Both the position numbers and the translations under genes were made by a program. A stretch of 64,000 nucleotides of DNA from Geopseudomonas sagittaria (GTDB taxonomy: Bacteria > Pseudomonadota > Gammaproteobacteria > Pseudomonadales > Pseudomonadaceae): the NCBI RefSeq assembly GCF_900115715.1, contig NZ_FOXM01000001.1, positions 372,001 through 436,000 of the forward strand. The letters are read 5' to 3'. The notes under the pieces are model-generated. The model saw only the letters and a list, made by a program, of their open reading frames with translations. It had not been told where the DNA came from and made no database searches. Positions 53,972-62,708 of this stretch are shown in pieces. Every line of letters begins with the position of its first letter. The stretch's first letter is position 1.

Positions 53972-54016
53972 GGTTGCGCCCGCGCTGCTGTACAAGCCGC
54001 AGCCCAGGTGCCCGCC

Positions 54017-54976
54017 ATGACCGCCGCCCAGCCACCCCGCCTCAAACTCGCCATCAGCGCCTGCCTGCTCGGCAACGAGGTGCGCTACAACGGCGGCCAC
54101 AAGCAGTCGCAGCTGTGCAGCCAGACCCTGGCGCGCTACTTCGACTTCCAGCCACTCTGCCCGGAAATGGCCATCGGCCTGGGCGCCCCGCGCGAGCCGA
54201 TCCGCCTGGTCGGCGATGCCCAGGCGCCGCGCGCGGTCGGCACCGTCACCCGCACCCTCGACGTCACCGAGGCGCTGGTCGGCTACGGCGAGCGCATGGC
54301 CAGCCAGCTTGCCGACATCAGCGGGCTGATCGTCATGCAGAAGTCGCCGTCCTGCGGCATGGAACGGGTCAAGGTCTACCAGGACGACGGCCGCCCGGCC
54401 GAGAAGGGCCAGGGCCTGTTCACCGCGACCATCGCCCGCCTGCGCCCGGAGTTGCCGATCGAGGAAGACGGCCGCCTCAACGATCCGGTGCTGCGCGAGA
54501 ACTTCATCGCCCGCGTCTATGCCTACGGCGACTGGCAGCGCCTGTGCGCCGAGGGCCTGACCCGCAAGGCGATCATCGCCTTCCACTCGCGGCACAAGTA
54601 CCTGCTGATGGCCCACAACCCGCTCAAGTACCGCGAGCTGGGTCGCCTGCTGGCCGGCATCGGCGAGCACGATCCCGCCGAGCTGGGCCCGCGCTACTTC
54701 AGCGCGCTGATGGCGGCGCTGCAGAAGTGCGCCACCCGCGGCACCCACGCCAACGTCCTGCAGCACCTGTCCGGCTACCTGCGCCGCGCCCTGCCCAGCG
54801 AGGAGCGCCGCGAGATCCAGCAGCTGATCGAGCAGTACCGCGCAGGCACGGTGCCGCTGGTGGTGCCGCTGACCCTGCTCAAGTACCACTTCCGCCGCCA
54901 CCCGGACCGCTACATCGCGCTGCAGGCGTACATGCAGCCGCACCCGCATGAACTCGGCCTGCGCAACGCGATATGA
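54017..54976 (+). CDS. DUF523-DUF1722 (YbgA-like) protein
   Basis: The 319-residue protein joins DUF523 (about 10-155, ISACLLGNEVRYNGGHK and MQKSPSCGMERVK) to a C-terminal DUF1722 domain (about 190-315, FHSRHKYLLMAHNPLKYRELG). The conserved Cys and Asn/His residues suggest metal or nucleotide binding, but no reaction is known. The ATG at 54017 is used; an earlier ATG in the same frame falls in the operator region. The next gene begins at its stop codon. It is a regular neighbour of photolyase genes in proteobacteria. Confidence 0.88.
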   Translation: MTAAQPPRLKLAISACLLGNEVRYNGGHKQSQLCSQTLARYFDFQPLCPEMAIGLGAPREPIRLVGDAQAPRAVGTVTRTLDVTEALVGYGERMASQLADISGLIVMQKSPSCGMERVKVYQDDGRPAEKGQGLFTATIARLRPELPIEEDGRLNDPVLRENFIARVYAYGDWQRLCAEGLTRKAIIAFHSRHKYLLMAHNPLKYRELGRLLAGIGEHDPAELGPRYFSALMAALQKCATRGTHANVLQHLSGYLRRALPSEERREIQQLIEQYRAGTVPLVVPLTLLKYHFRRHPDRYIALQAYMQPHPHELGLRNAI

Positions 54977-54990
54977 ACGGAGCACCGGCC

Positions 54991-55956
54991 ATGCACGACC
55001 ACTCGCCCCAGCCCCTCCCTGAAGGCCCACTCGCCGAGGACGCCGCGCTGACGCCCGAGCAGCAGGCCGAAGGCTGGCTGCCGATCCGCGAGGTGGCGCG
55101 GCAGACCGGGGTCAACCCGGTGACCCTGCGCGCCTGGGAGCGCCGCTACGGCCTGATCGTGCCGCAGCGCACCAGCAAGGGCCACCGCCTGTATGGTCAG
55201 GCGCACGTCGAGCGCATCCAGGCGATCCTCACCTGGCTCAACCGCGGCGTGGCGGTCAGCCAGATCCGCGACCTGCTCGACCACGACGCGCCGCCCGCCG
55301 GCAGCGCCGACGGGCCTTGGGACGCCCTGCGCGGCGAGCTGCTCGAGGCCGTCGCCACGCTGGCCGAGCGCCGCCTCGACGATGCCTACAACCGCGCCCT
55401 GGCGCTGTATCCGCCGCAGCCGCTGTGCCGCCACCTGCTGCTGCCGCTGCTCGCCGAGCTGGAGCAGCGCTGGCAGGGTCAGTTCGGCGCGGCGCTGGAG
55501 CGGGTGTTCGTCCGCTCCTGGCTGCGCAGCCGGCTCGGCGCACGGGTCTACCACAACAACCGCCAGCTGCAGGGCGCCCCGCTGCTGCTCGCCAACCTGT
55601 CGGAACTGCCGATGGAACCCGGCCTGTGGCTGTGCGCCTGGCTGCTCAGCGACAGCCAGTGCCCGGTCGAGGTGCTCGACTGGACGGTGCCGGCGGGCGA
55701 GCTGAGCCTGGCCGTCGAGCGCCTGCAGCCACGCGCCGTGCTGCTGTATTCCAGCCAGGCGCTGGACAGCCAGCAGCTGCGCCGCCAGCTGCCGCGCCTG
55801 CATGCCGGCTGTGGCGTGCCGCTGCTGCTGGCCGGACCAGCCGCGCAGATCCACCGCGACGAGCTGGCCGCCCTCGAGCGCCTGGCGCTGGTCGACTCGC
55901 CGCTCGACGCCCACCACTACCTGCACCAGCGCGGCCTGTTCGCCGCCGCCTCCTGA
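54991..55956 (+). CDS. litR: LitR/PplR-type MerR-family light-response regulator (class II)
   Basis: LitR/CarH proteins repress light-response genes in the dark; class II members such as P. putida PplR act with LOV proteins and do not bind B12. The protein has a MerR winged helix-turn-helix (IREVARQTGVNPVTLRAWERRYG) and a C-terminal domain of the CarH type. The B12 motif DxHxxG is absent, and the W-x9-EH motif appears as W177-x9-Y187-H188, so B12 sensing is unlikely. The start at 54991 has GGAG 8 bases upstream; an ATG at 54973 overlapping the previous stop is an alternative. It probably represses its own operon through the operators at 53898-53971. No LOV gene is in the window. Confidence 0.9.
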   Translation: MHDHSPQPLPEGPLAEDAALTPEQQAEGWLPIREVARQTGVNPVTLRAWERRYGLIVPQRTSKGHRLYGQAHVERIQAILTWLNRGVAVSQIRDLLDHDAPPAGSADGPWDALRGELLEAVATLAERRLDDAYNRALALYPPQPLCRHLLLPLLAELEQRWQGQFGAALERVFVRSWLRSRLGARVYHNNRQLQGAPLLLANLSELPMEPGLWLCAWLLSDSQCPVEVLDWTVPAGELSLAVERLQPRAVLLYSSQALDSQQLRRQLPRLHAGCGVPLLLAGPAAQIHRDELAALERLALVDSPLDAHHYLHQRGLFAAAS

Positions 55957-55968
55957 GGATCGAAGCCC

Positions 55969-57405
55969 ATGACCCGCCTCGTCTGGCTGCGCAGCGACCT
56001 GCGCGTGCGCGACAACACCGCTCTGGCCGCCGCGGCCGCCGCCGGCAACGGCCCGCTGCTGGCGGTCTGGCTGATCACGCCGGCGCAGTGGCGAGCCCAC
56101 GACGACGCGCCGTGCAAGGTCGACTTCTGGCTGCGCAATCTCGCCGAACTCTCGCGCAATCTCGCGGCGCTGAACATCCCGCTGCTGCTGCGCAGCGCCG
56201 AGCGCTGGGACGACGCGCCCGCCGTGCTGCTGCAACTGTGCCGCGAGCACGCCATCGAGGCGGTGCACGCCAACGCCGAATACGGCGTGCACGAACAGCG
56301 CCGCGACCAGGCGGTGGCCGCCGCCCTGCAGGCTGCCGGCATCGCCTGGCACAGCCATCTCGACCAGCTGCTGTTCGCCCCCGGCAGCGTGCTGACCAAG
56401 AGCGGCGGCTACTTCCAGGTGTTCAGCCAGTTCCGCAAGGTCTGCTATGCGCGCCTGGCGCAAAGCCTGCCGGCGCTGCAGGCGTTGCCGCGCATCCAGG
56501 CGCCGAACGGCATCGCCGGCGATCCCGTGCCGACCGCCATCGACGGCTTCCCCACGCCCAGCCAGAGCCTGCGCCAGCTGTGGCCGGCCGGCGAGGCGGC
56601 GGCGCACCGCCAGCTGGCGACCTTCGCCGACCAGCACCTGCAGTGGTACCACAACGAGCGCGACTTCCCCGCCAAGCCCGGCACCAGCGGCCTGTCGCCC
56701 TACCTGGCCGCTGGCGTGCTGTCGCCGCGCCAGTGCCTGCACGCGGCGCTGGCGGTCAACGGCGGCGAGTTCGCCGACGGCAATCCCGGGGTGGTCACCT
56801 GGATCAGCGAGCTGCTGTGGCGCGAGTTCTACAAGCACATCCTGGTCGGCTACCCGCGCGTTTCGATGGGCCGCGCCTTCCGCCGCGAGACCGAAGCGCT
56901 GGCCTGGCGCGATGCGCCGGAAGATCTGGAGGCCTGGCAGCAGGGCCGCACCGGCATTCCCATCGTCGATGCGGCGATGCGCCAGCTGCTGGCCACCGGC
57001 TGGATGCACAACCGCCTGCGCATGGTCGTCGCCATGTTCCTGACCAAGAACCTGTTGATCGACTGGCGGCACGGCGAGCGCTGGTTCATGCGGCAGCTGA
57101 TCGACGGCGACCTGGCCGCCAACAACGGCGGCTGGCAGTGGAGCGCCTCCACCGGCACCGACGCGGCGCCCTACTTCCGCATCTTCAATCCGCTGACCCA
57201 AGCGGAGCGCTTCGACCCGGACGGCACCTTCGTCCGCCAGTGGCTGCCCGAGCTGGCCGGCGTGGACAAGCGCGACATCCACAACCCGGCGGCGCTGGGC
57301 GGGCTGTTCGGTCTGCCCAACTACCCGCGGCCGATCGTCGACCTGGCCCGTTCGCGCGAGCGCGCCCTGGCGGCGTTCAAGGCGCTGGATACGCAGCCCG
57401 CCTGA
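55969..57405 (+). CDS. phr: Deoxyribodipyrimidine photolyase
   Basis: The photolyase repairs UV-made cyclobutane pyrimidine dimers with blue light. The 478-residue protein has the N-terminal antenna domain (LVWLRSDLRVRDNTAL), and the C-terminal FAD domain with GTSGLSPYLAAG, RMVVAMFLTKNLLIDWR and NNGGWQWSASTGTDAAPYFRIFNP, which contain the Trp residues for electron transfer. Its class I CPD type fits these motifs. It starts 12 bases after litR and is the main repair gene of the operon. Confidence 0.97.
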   Translation: MTRLVWLRSDLRVRDNTALAAAAAAGNGPLLAVWLITPAQWRAHDDAPCKVDFWLRNLAELSRNLAALNIPLLLRSAERWDDAPAVLLQLCREHAIEAVHANAEYGVHEQRRDQAVAAALQAAGIAWHSHLDQLLFAPGSVLTKSGGYFQVFSQFRKVCYARLAQSLPALQALPRIQAPNGIAGDPVPTAIDGFPTPSQSLRQLWPAGEAAAHRQLATFADQHLQWYHNERDFPAKPGTSGLSPYLAAGVLSPRQCLHAALAVNGGEFADGNPGVVTWISELLWREFYKHILVGYPRVSMGRAFRRETEALAWRDAPEDLEAWQQGRTGIPIVDAAMRQLLATGWMHNRLRMVVAMFLTKNLLIDWRHGERWFMRQLIDGDLAANNGGWQWSASTGTDAAPYFRIFNPLTQAERFDPDGTFVRQWLPELAGVDKRDIHNPAALGGLFGLPNYPRPIVDLARSRERALAAFKALDTQPA

Positions 57406-57421
57406 GCGGAGGAGCACGACC

Positions 57422-57859
57422 ATGAGCGATTTCCTGCACGCCTTCGCCCGCCGTTTCGCCGCGCTGGACAAGGACAACCTCGCGCACCTCGGCGAGCTGT
57501 ACAGCCTTGATGCGCTGTTCATCGATCCGCTGCACGAGATCCGCGGCCTGGCGGCGCTGCAGCGCTATTTCGCCGAGCTGTACGCCAACGTGCGCGACCT
57601 GCACTTCGAGTTCCACGGTTTCGACACCGTGCGCGAGGGCGGCAACGAGGGCGAAGGCTACCTGCGCTGGACCCTGAGCTACCGCCACCCGCGCCTGGCC
57701 GGCGGCCGGCTGATCCGCGTCGCCGGCTGCTCGCACCTGCTGTGGAACGACGGCAAGGTCTACCGCCACCACGACTATTTCGACGCCGGCGCGCTGCTCT
57801 ACGAGCACCTGCCGGTATTCGGCCGGGTCATCGCCTGGCTGAAGAGGAGGCTGGCATGA
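57422..57859 (+). CDS. NTF2-like (SnoaL-type) protein
   Basis: The 145-residue protein has the cone-shaped NTF2-like fold signature: DALFIDPLHEIRGLAALQRYFAELYANV and HLLWNDGKVYRHHDYFDAGALLYEHLP. Such proteins bind small hydrophobic molecules or act as isomerases. It lies 16 bases after phr and overlaps the SDR gene by 4, and it belongs to the lipid-gene set found with cfa homologues in light- or singlet-oxygen-regulated clusters. Confidence 0.85.
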   Translation: MSDFLHAFARRFAALDKDNLAHLGELYSLDALFIDPLHEIRGLAALQRYFAELYANVRDLHFEFHGFDTVREGGNEGEGYLRWTLSYRHPRLAGGRLIRVAGCSHLLWNDGKVYRHHDYFDAGALLYEHLPVFGRVIAWLKRRLA

Positions 57860-58641
57860 ACACCCCCACCCACGACGGCAAACGCATCTGGCTGACCGGC
57901 GCCAGCAGCGGCATCGGCGCCGCCCTGGCCGAGCAGTTGCTGCAGCGCGGCCAGCGCCTGGCGCTCAGCGCGCGGCGCCGCGAGCCGCTCGACGCCCTCG
58001 CTACGCGCTGGCCCGGGCAGGTGCTGGTGCTGCCGGGCGATCTCACCGATCCCGTGGCGGTCGGCGCCATCGCCGCGCAGATCGACCAGGCCTGGGGAGC
58101 GCTGGACATGGCCATTCTCAACGCCGGCACCTGCGAGTACCTCGACGTGCGCGCCTTCGAGGCGGCGATGGTCGAGCGGGTGGTGAACAGCAACCTGCTG
58201 GCCGCCGCCCACTGCATCGAGGCCGCCCTGCCGCTGCTGCGCCGCGGTCACCAGCCGCTGCTGGCCGGGGTGGCCAGCGCGGTGACCTTCCTGCCGCTGC
58301 CGCGCGCCGAGGCCTACGGCGCCTCCAAGGCGGCGCTGCGCTACCTGCTGCAGTCGCTGCGCATCGACCTGGCCGCCGAGGGCATCGCCGTCACCCTGAT
58401 CAGCCCCGGTTTCGTCGACACCCCGCTGACTCGGCGCAACGACTTCGCCATGCCGATGCGCTGGCCCGCCGAAAAGGCCGCCCGGCATATCGCCGCGCGG
58501 CTGGAACAACGCCCGCTGGAAATCGCCTTCCCCACGCCGTTCATCGCCCTGTTGCTGCTGCTCGCCCACCTGCCCGGGCGCCTGCAACTGGCCCTGACGC
58601 GGCGCATGAGCCGCACTTCGCCCAAGGATGCCACCCGATGA
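57856..58641 (+). CDS. Short-chain dehydrogenase/reductase
   Basis: The 261-residue protein has the SDR cofactor motif GASSGIGAALAEQL, the structural NAG motif (LNAGTCEY) and the catalytic YGASK (Y-x3-K), preceded by the Ser in VASAVTFLPLP. A C-terminal hydrophobic stretch (PFIALLLLLAHLPGRLQLAL) may hold it at the membrane, in keeping with a lipid substrate. It overlaps both neighbours by 4 bases (ATGA). Confidence 0.9.
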   Translation: MNTPTHDGKRIWLTGASSGIGAALAEQLLQRGQRLALSARRREPLDALATRWPGQVLVLPGDLTDPVAVGAIAAQIDQAWGALDMAILNAGTCEYLDVRAFEAAMVERVVNSNLLAAAHCIEAALPLLRRGHQPLLAGVASAVTFLPLPRAEAYGASKAALRYLLQSLRIDLAAEGIAVTLISPGFVDTPLTRRNDFAMPMRWPAEKAARHIAARLEQRPLEIAFPTPFIALLLLLAHLPGRLQLALTRRMSRTSPKDATR

Positions 58642-59885
58642 AAATCGCCATTGTCGGCACCGGCATCGCCGGCCTGACCACCGCCCACCTGCTCGCCCGC
58701 CAGCACCAGCTGAGCGTGTTCGAGGCCGGCGACTGGATCGGCGGGCACACCCATACCGTGGACGTGACGGTGGACGGCCGCAAGCACGCGGTGGATACCG
58801 GCTTCATCGTGTTCAACGATTGGACCTATCCCAACTTCATCCGCCTGCTCGACCGGCTGGGGGTCGCCTCGCAGCCGACCGAGATGAGCTTCTCGGTGCA
58901 CGAACCGAGCAGCGGCCTGGAGTACAACGGCAACACCCTCAACAGCCTGTTCGCCCAGCGCAGCAACCTGCTGTCGCCGCGCTTCTGGGGCATGCTGCGC
59001 GACATCCTGCGCTTCAACCGCGAGGCGCTGGCGGATCTCGGCAGCGGCCGCCTGCCGGCCGACATCACCCTCGGCCGTTACCTGGCCGAGCGCGGCTATG
59101 GCCAGCGCTTCATCGACCACTACATCGTGCCGATGGGCGCGGCGATCTGGTCGATGTCGCTGGCCGGCATGCTGGAGTTCCCGCTGGAGTTCTTCGTGCG
59201 CTTCTTCAAGAACCACGGCCTGCTGTCGGTGAACGACCGGCCGCAGTGGCGGGTGATTCAGGGCGGCTCGCGCAGCTACATCGAGCCGCTGATCGCGGGC
59301 TTTGCTGACGCCATCCGCCTCAACTGCCCGGTGCTGATGGTCGAGCGCGACGCCGACGGGGTGACGGTGCACAGCGCCGCCGGCCGCGAGCGCTTCGACC
59401 GGATCGTCTTCGCCTGCCACAGCGACCAGGCGCTGGCGCTGCTCGCCGCGCCGAGCGCGGCGGAGCGCGAGATCCTCGGCGCCCTGCCCTACGCCGACAA
59501 TGACGTGCTGCTGCACACCGACATCCGCCTGCTGCCGCGTCGTCCGCTTGCCTGGGCGAGCTGGAACTACCGCCTCGGCGGCGACCCGCGCCAGCCGGCG
59601 GCGCTGACCTACAACATGAACATCCTCCAGGGCATCCGGGCGCCACAGACCTTGTGCGTCAGCCTCAACCAGAACGCGGCCATCGACCCGCAGCGGGTGC
59701 TCGGCCGCTTCAACTACGCCCACCCGCAGTACAGCCTGGCCGGCATGGCCGCCCAGGCGCGCTGGCGCGAACTGCACGGCGCCCAGCACAGCTACTACTG
59801 CGGCGCCTACTGGGCCAACGGCTTCCACGAGGACGGCGTGGTCAGCGCCCTGCGCGTCGCCGAAGCCTTCGGGGAACGACTGTGA
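58638..59885 (+). CDS. FAD-dependent oxidoreductase (amine-oxidase superfamily), cfa-linked
   Basis: The 415-residue protein has the N-terminal FAD motif IAIVGTGIAGLTTAHLLA and the segment GGHTHTVDVTVDGRKHAVDTGFIVFND, a hallmark of the family always found with DUF1365 and cfa genes. The conserved C-terminal FAD contact is present (YYCGAYWANGFHEDGVVSALRVA). It probably oxidises or reduces a fatty-acyl or lipid intermediate, but the reaction is not known to me. It is overlapped by 4 bases on each side. Confidence 0.9.
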   Translation: MKIAIVGTGIAGLTTAHLLARQHQLSVFEAGDWIGGHTHTVDVTVDGRKHAVDTGFIVFNDWTYPNFIRLLDRLGVASQPTEMSFSVHEPSSGLEYNGNTLNSLFAQRSNLLSPRFWGMLRDILRFNREALADLGSGRLPADITLGRYLAERGYGQRFIDHYIVPMGAAIWSMSLAGMLEFPLEFFVRFFKNHGLLSVNDRPQWRVIQGGSRSYIEPLIAGFADAIRLNCPVLMVERDADGVTVHSAAGRERFDRIVFACHSDQALALLAAPSAAEREILGALPYADNDVLLHTDIRLLPRRPLAWASWNYRLGGDPRQPAALTYNMNILQGIRAPQTLCVSLNQNAAIDPQRVLGRFNYAHPQYSLAGMAAQARWRELHGAQHSYYCGAYWANGFHEDGVVSALRVAEAFGERL

Positions 59886-60679
59886 ACAGCGCGCTGTACA
59901 GCGGCTGGGTGCGCCATCGCCGCGTGCGGCCGCGGGCGCATGCGTTCCGCTACCGCATCGGCCTGCTGTACCTCGACCTCAGCGAGCAGGACGCGCTGTT
60001 CGGTCTGTCGCCGCTGGTCGGGCCTGGCCGCTTCGCGCCGCTGTCGTTTCGCCAGGGCGACTACCTGCCGCAGCTCACCGGCCAGGGCATGGCGCTGAGC
60101 GATGCGGTGCGCCAGTGCGTCGGCCAGGCGCTGGGCCAGGCGCCGCAGGGGCGCATCTGCCTGCTCACCCAGCCGCGCTGCTGGGGGCTGACCTTCAACC
60201 CGGTGAGTTTCTTCTACTGCTTCGACGAAGGCGGCCAGCTGGCGGCGATCCTCTGCGAGGTCAGCAACACGCCCTGGCGCGAGCGCTACCACTACGTGCT
60301 GCCGGCCGCGGGCAGCGGCAGCCAGCACTTCGCCGTGGCCAAGGCCTTCCACGTCTCGCCGTTCCTGCCGCGCGAGCTGGAGTACCGCATGCATTTCAGC
60401 GCGCCGGGGCGGCGCCTCGGCGTGCACATGGAGGACCACGACGCCGAGGGCCGCCTGTTCGACGCCACCCTCAGCCTCGAACGCAGCCCGCTGGATCGCG
60501 CCGGCCTGCATCGCCACCTGCGCGCCTTCCCGTGGATGAGCGCGAAAACCGTGCTCGGCATCTACTGGCAGGCCCTGCGCCTGGCGCTCAAGCGCGTGCC
60601 GCTGTTCTCCCACCAGCCGGCGGACGGCGACTGCCGCGTCGCCACCCGGATCCAGGAGCAAGCCCATGAAGACCTCTAG
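59882..60679 (+). CDS. DUF1365 family protein
   Basis: The 265-residue protein fits DUF1365: YSGWVRHRRVRPRAHAFRYRIGLLYLDL, RCWGLTFNPVSFFYCFD, KAFHVSPFLPRELEYRMHF and FPWMSAKTVLGIYWQALRLALK. It starts with a GTG at 59882, overlapping the previous stop (GTGA), and ends inside the cfa start region by 14 bases. Members are always found with cfa-like genes and are thought to act on membrane lipids; the function is unproven. Confidence 0.9.
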   Translation: MNSALYSGWVRHRRVRPRAHAFRYRIGLLYLDLSEQDALFGLSPLVGPGRFAPLSFRQGDYLPQLTGQGMALSDAVRQCVGQALGQAPQGRICLLTQPRCWGLTFNPVSFFYCFDEGGQLAAILCEVSNTPWRERYHYVLPAAGSGSQHFAVAKAFHVSPFLPRELEYRMHFSAPGRRLGVHMEDHDAEGRLFDATLSLERSPLDRAGLHRHLRAFPWMSAKTVLGIYWQALRLALKRVPLFSHQPADGDCRVATRIQEQAHEDL

Positions 60680-61940
60680 CCTGACCGCCTCCCGCGCCCG
60701 CCTGGCCGACGGCCTCGCCGCCGGCCTGCTGCGCCGCGCCGTGCTGCGCCAGCTCGGCCAGCTGCGCCGTGGCCGCCTGCTGCTGGTCGAGGGCGACGAG
60801 CGGCACAGCTTCGGCGACCCGCACGCCGCGCTGCACGGCGAGATCCACATCCACGACAGCGCCGCCTGGGGCCTGGTCGCCGGCAACGGTTCGATCGGCG
60901 CCGGCGAGGCCTACATCCACGGCTACTGGAGCAGCCCGGAGCTGACCGCGGTGATCCGCGTGCTGGTCGCCAACCTCGCGGTGCTCGACGCCCTCGAGGG
61001 TGGCCTGGCCGCCCTCGGCCGCCCCGTGCTGCGCGCCCTGCACTGGTTGAACCGCAACTCGCGGGCCGGCGCGCAGAAGAACATCGCCGCCCACTACGAT
61101 CTCGGCAACGAGCTGTTCGAGGCCTTCCTCGACCGCACCATGATGTACTCGGCGGCGATGTTCCTCTCCCCCGCCGACAGCCTCGAGCAGGCGCAGCTCA
61201 ACAAGCTGGAGCGCATCTGCCAGAAGCTCGACCTCCAGCCCAGCGACCACCTGCTGGAGATCGGCACCGGCTGGGGCAGCATGGCGCTGTACGCGGCCAG
61301 CCACTACGGCTGCCGGGTGACCACCACCACCCTGTCGCGCGAGCAGCACGCCTACACCGCGCGGCGCATCGCCGAGATGGGCCTGGAAGGTCGCGTCACC
61401 CTGCTGCTCAAGGACTACCGCGAGCTCGACGGCCAGTTCGACAAGCTGGTGTCGATCGAGATGATCGAGGCGGTCGGCCACCGCTACCTGCCCGAGTACT
61501 TCCGCCAGTGCGCGCAGCTGCTCAAGGCGGACGGGCTGATGCTGCTGCAGGCGATCACCATCCGCGACCAGCGCTACCGCCAGGCGTGCAACAGCGTCGA
61601 CTTCATCCAGCGCTACATCTTCCCCGGCGGCGCGCTGCCGTCGATCGAGGCGATGCTGACCAGCGTCAGCCGCGACACCGACATGAACCTGCTGCACCTC
61701 GAGGACTTCGGCGCCCACTACGCACGCACCCTGCGCCACTGGCACGACAACCTGCGCCAGGTGCGCGGCCACCTCGAGCAGCTCGGCTACGACGAGCACT
61801 TCTACCGGCTGTGGGAGTTCTACCTGTGCTACTGCGAGGGCGGCTTTCTCGAGCGCAGCATCGGCACGGTGCAGATGCTGCTGGCCAGACCCGAGGCGCG
61901 GCCGGCGCCGCTGCTGGGCCAGCTGGAGCGCAGCGGCTGA
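60666..61940 (+). CDS. Cyclopropane-fatty-acid-synthase-family methyltransferase
   Basis: CFA synthases add a methylene group from S-adenosylmethionine across the double bond of unsaturated acyl chains in phospholipids. The 424-residue protein has an N-terminal lipid-binding domain (EIHIHDSAAWGLVAGNGSIGAGEAYIHGYW), AHYDLGNELFEAFLDRTMMYSAAMF, the SAM site LLEIGTGWGSMAL, and the C-terminal CEGGFLERSIGTVQMLLARP. The same family contains enzymes of furan fatty-acid synthesis in light- or singlet-oxygen-induced clusters, so the product here could be a cyclopropane or furan fatty acid. It ends the tight lipid operon. Confidence 0.93.
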   Translation: MKTSSLTASRARLADGLAAGLLRRAVLRQLGQLRRGRLLLVEGDERHSFGDPHAALHGEIHIHDSAAWGLVAGNGSIGAGEAYIHGYWSSPELTAVIRVLVANLAVLDALEGGLAALGRPVLRALHWLNRNSRAGAQKNIAAHYDLGNELFEAFLDRTMMYSAAMFLSPADSLEQAQLNKLERICQKLDLQPSDHLLEIGTGWGSMALYAASHYGCRVTTTTLSREQHAYTARRIAEMGLEGRVTLLLKDYRELDGQFDKLVSIEMIEAVGHRYLPEYFRQCAQLLKADGLMLLQAITIRDQRYRQACNSVDFIQRYIFPGGALPSIEAMLTSVSRDTDMNLLHLEDFGAHYARTLRHWHDNLRQVRGHLEQLGYDEHFYRLWEFYLCYCEGGFLERSIGTVQMLLARPEARPAPLLGQLERSG

Positions 61941-61970
61941 GGCACCAGTCGTGCAGGCTGCGCTGTGCAG

Positions 61971-62021
61971 GGTGGGTCAGCCGCGCAGCGGCGTGCCCCA
62001 CCAAGGATGCCGCAGGCATCC
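61971..62021. repeat. REP-like palindromes between cfa and the DUF2878 gene
   Basis: GGTGGGTCAGCCGCGCAGCGG and its partner GTGCCCCACC form one hairpin of the family at 34851, and GGATGCC/GGCATCC (62005-62021) a second one. They break the tight spacing of the operon before the last gene. Confidence 0.6.
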
Positions 62022-62096
62022 CCTTGCCGCCCTGCGCGGCTGGCCCCGACCAGCCGAGGCAGCGACAATGCCGCCCCCATTCGCAAGGTCGTGACC

Positions 62097-62618
62097 ATGA
62101 ACCGCAAACTGCTGCTCAACGCCCTGCTGTTCCAGGCCGGCTGGTTCGCCTGTGTGTTCTCCACCCAGCAGCCGTTGCTGCTCGGCGTGCCGGTCATCGT
62201 GCTGCTGGCGCATTTCCTGTGGGTCGCCGATTGGCGCTCGGAAGGCCGCCTGGTGGCCAGCGTGCTGCTCGCCGGCAGCGCTCTGGACAGTCTGCTGCTG
62301 CAGTTCGGCGTGTTCGACTTCGGCGACGACCCGGCGCGGCGGCTGGTGCCGCTGTGGCTGGCGCTGCTCTGGGCCCTGTTCGCCACCACGCTGAACCACT
62401 GCCTGGCCTGGACCGCGCGGCCCTGGTGGCTGGGCAGCCTGCTCGGCGCCGTGGCCGGGCCGCTGTCCTACTGGGCAGGCGCCAGCATCGCCGGGGTCGG
62501 GTTGCCGCTGGGCAGCGCGCCGACCCTGCTGCTGCTCGCCGGCCTGTGGGCGCTGCTGATGCCGGTGCTGCACGGCTTTGCCGCGCTGTACCGCGAGCAG
62601 GCGCGGCTGCGCGGCTGA
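62097..62618 (+). CDS. DUF2878 family membrane protein
   Basis: The 173-residue protein has about five transmembrane helices (LLLNALLFQAGWFACVF, LLGVPVIVLLAHFLWVA, VASVLLAGSALDSLLLQFGVF and two more) and matches DUF2878, a family regularly found at the end of cfa-DUF1365 clusters. The longer open frame upstream runs through the REP region; the ATG at 62097 has AAGGTCGTG upstream. It is probably part of the lipid-modification unit, perhaps a membrane partner of the other enzymes. Confidence 0.88.
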   Translation: MNRKLLLNALLFQAGWFACVFSTQQPLLLGVPVIVLLAHFLWVADWRSEGRLVASVLLAGSALDSLLLQFGVFDFGDDPARRLVPLWLALLWALFATTLNHCLAWTARPWWLGSLLGAVAGPLSYWAGASIAGVGLPLGSAPTLLLLAGLWALLMPVLHGFAALYREQARLRG

Positions 62619-62653
62619 AGCACTCAGACCTCGGGGTGGTGCTTTGCCTGTTT

Positions 62654-62696
62654 GGCGGACCTGCGGCCCGCATCGCCCCGGGGTCGGGCCTCCTAC
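62654..62696. repeat. REP-type element before pagL
   Basis: GGCGGACCTGCGGCCCGCATCGCCCCGGGGTCGGGCCTCCTAC is nearly the same as the element at 50439-50480. It separates the convergent DUF2878 and pagL genes. Confidence 0.75.
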
Positions 62697-62708
62697 CGAT
62701 ACAGCGCC

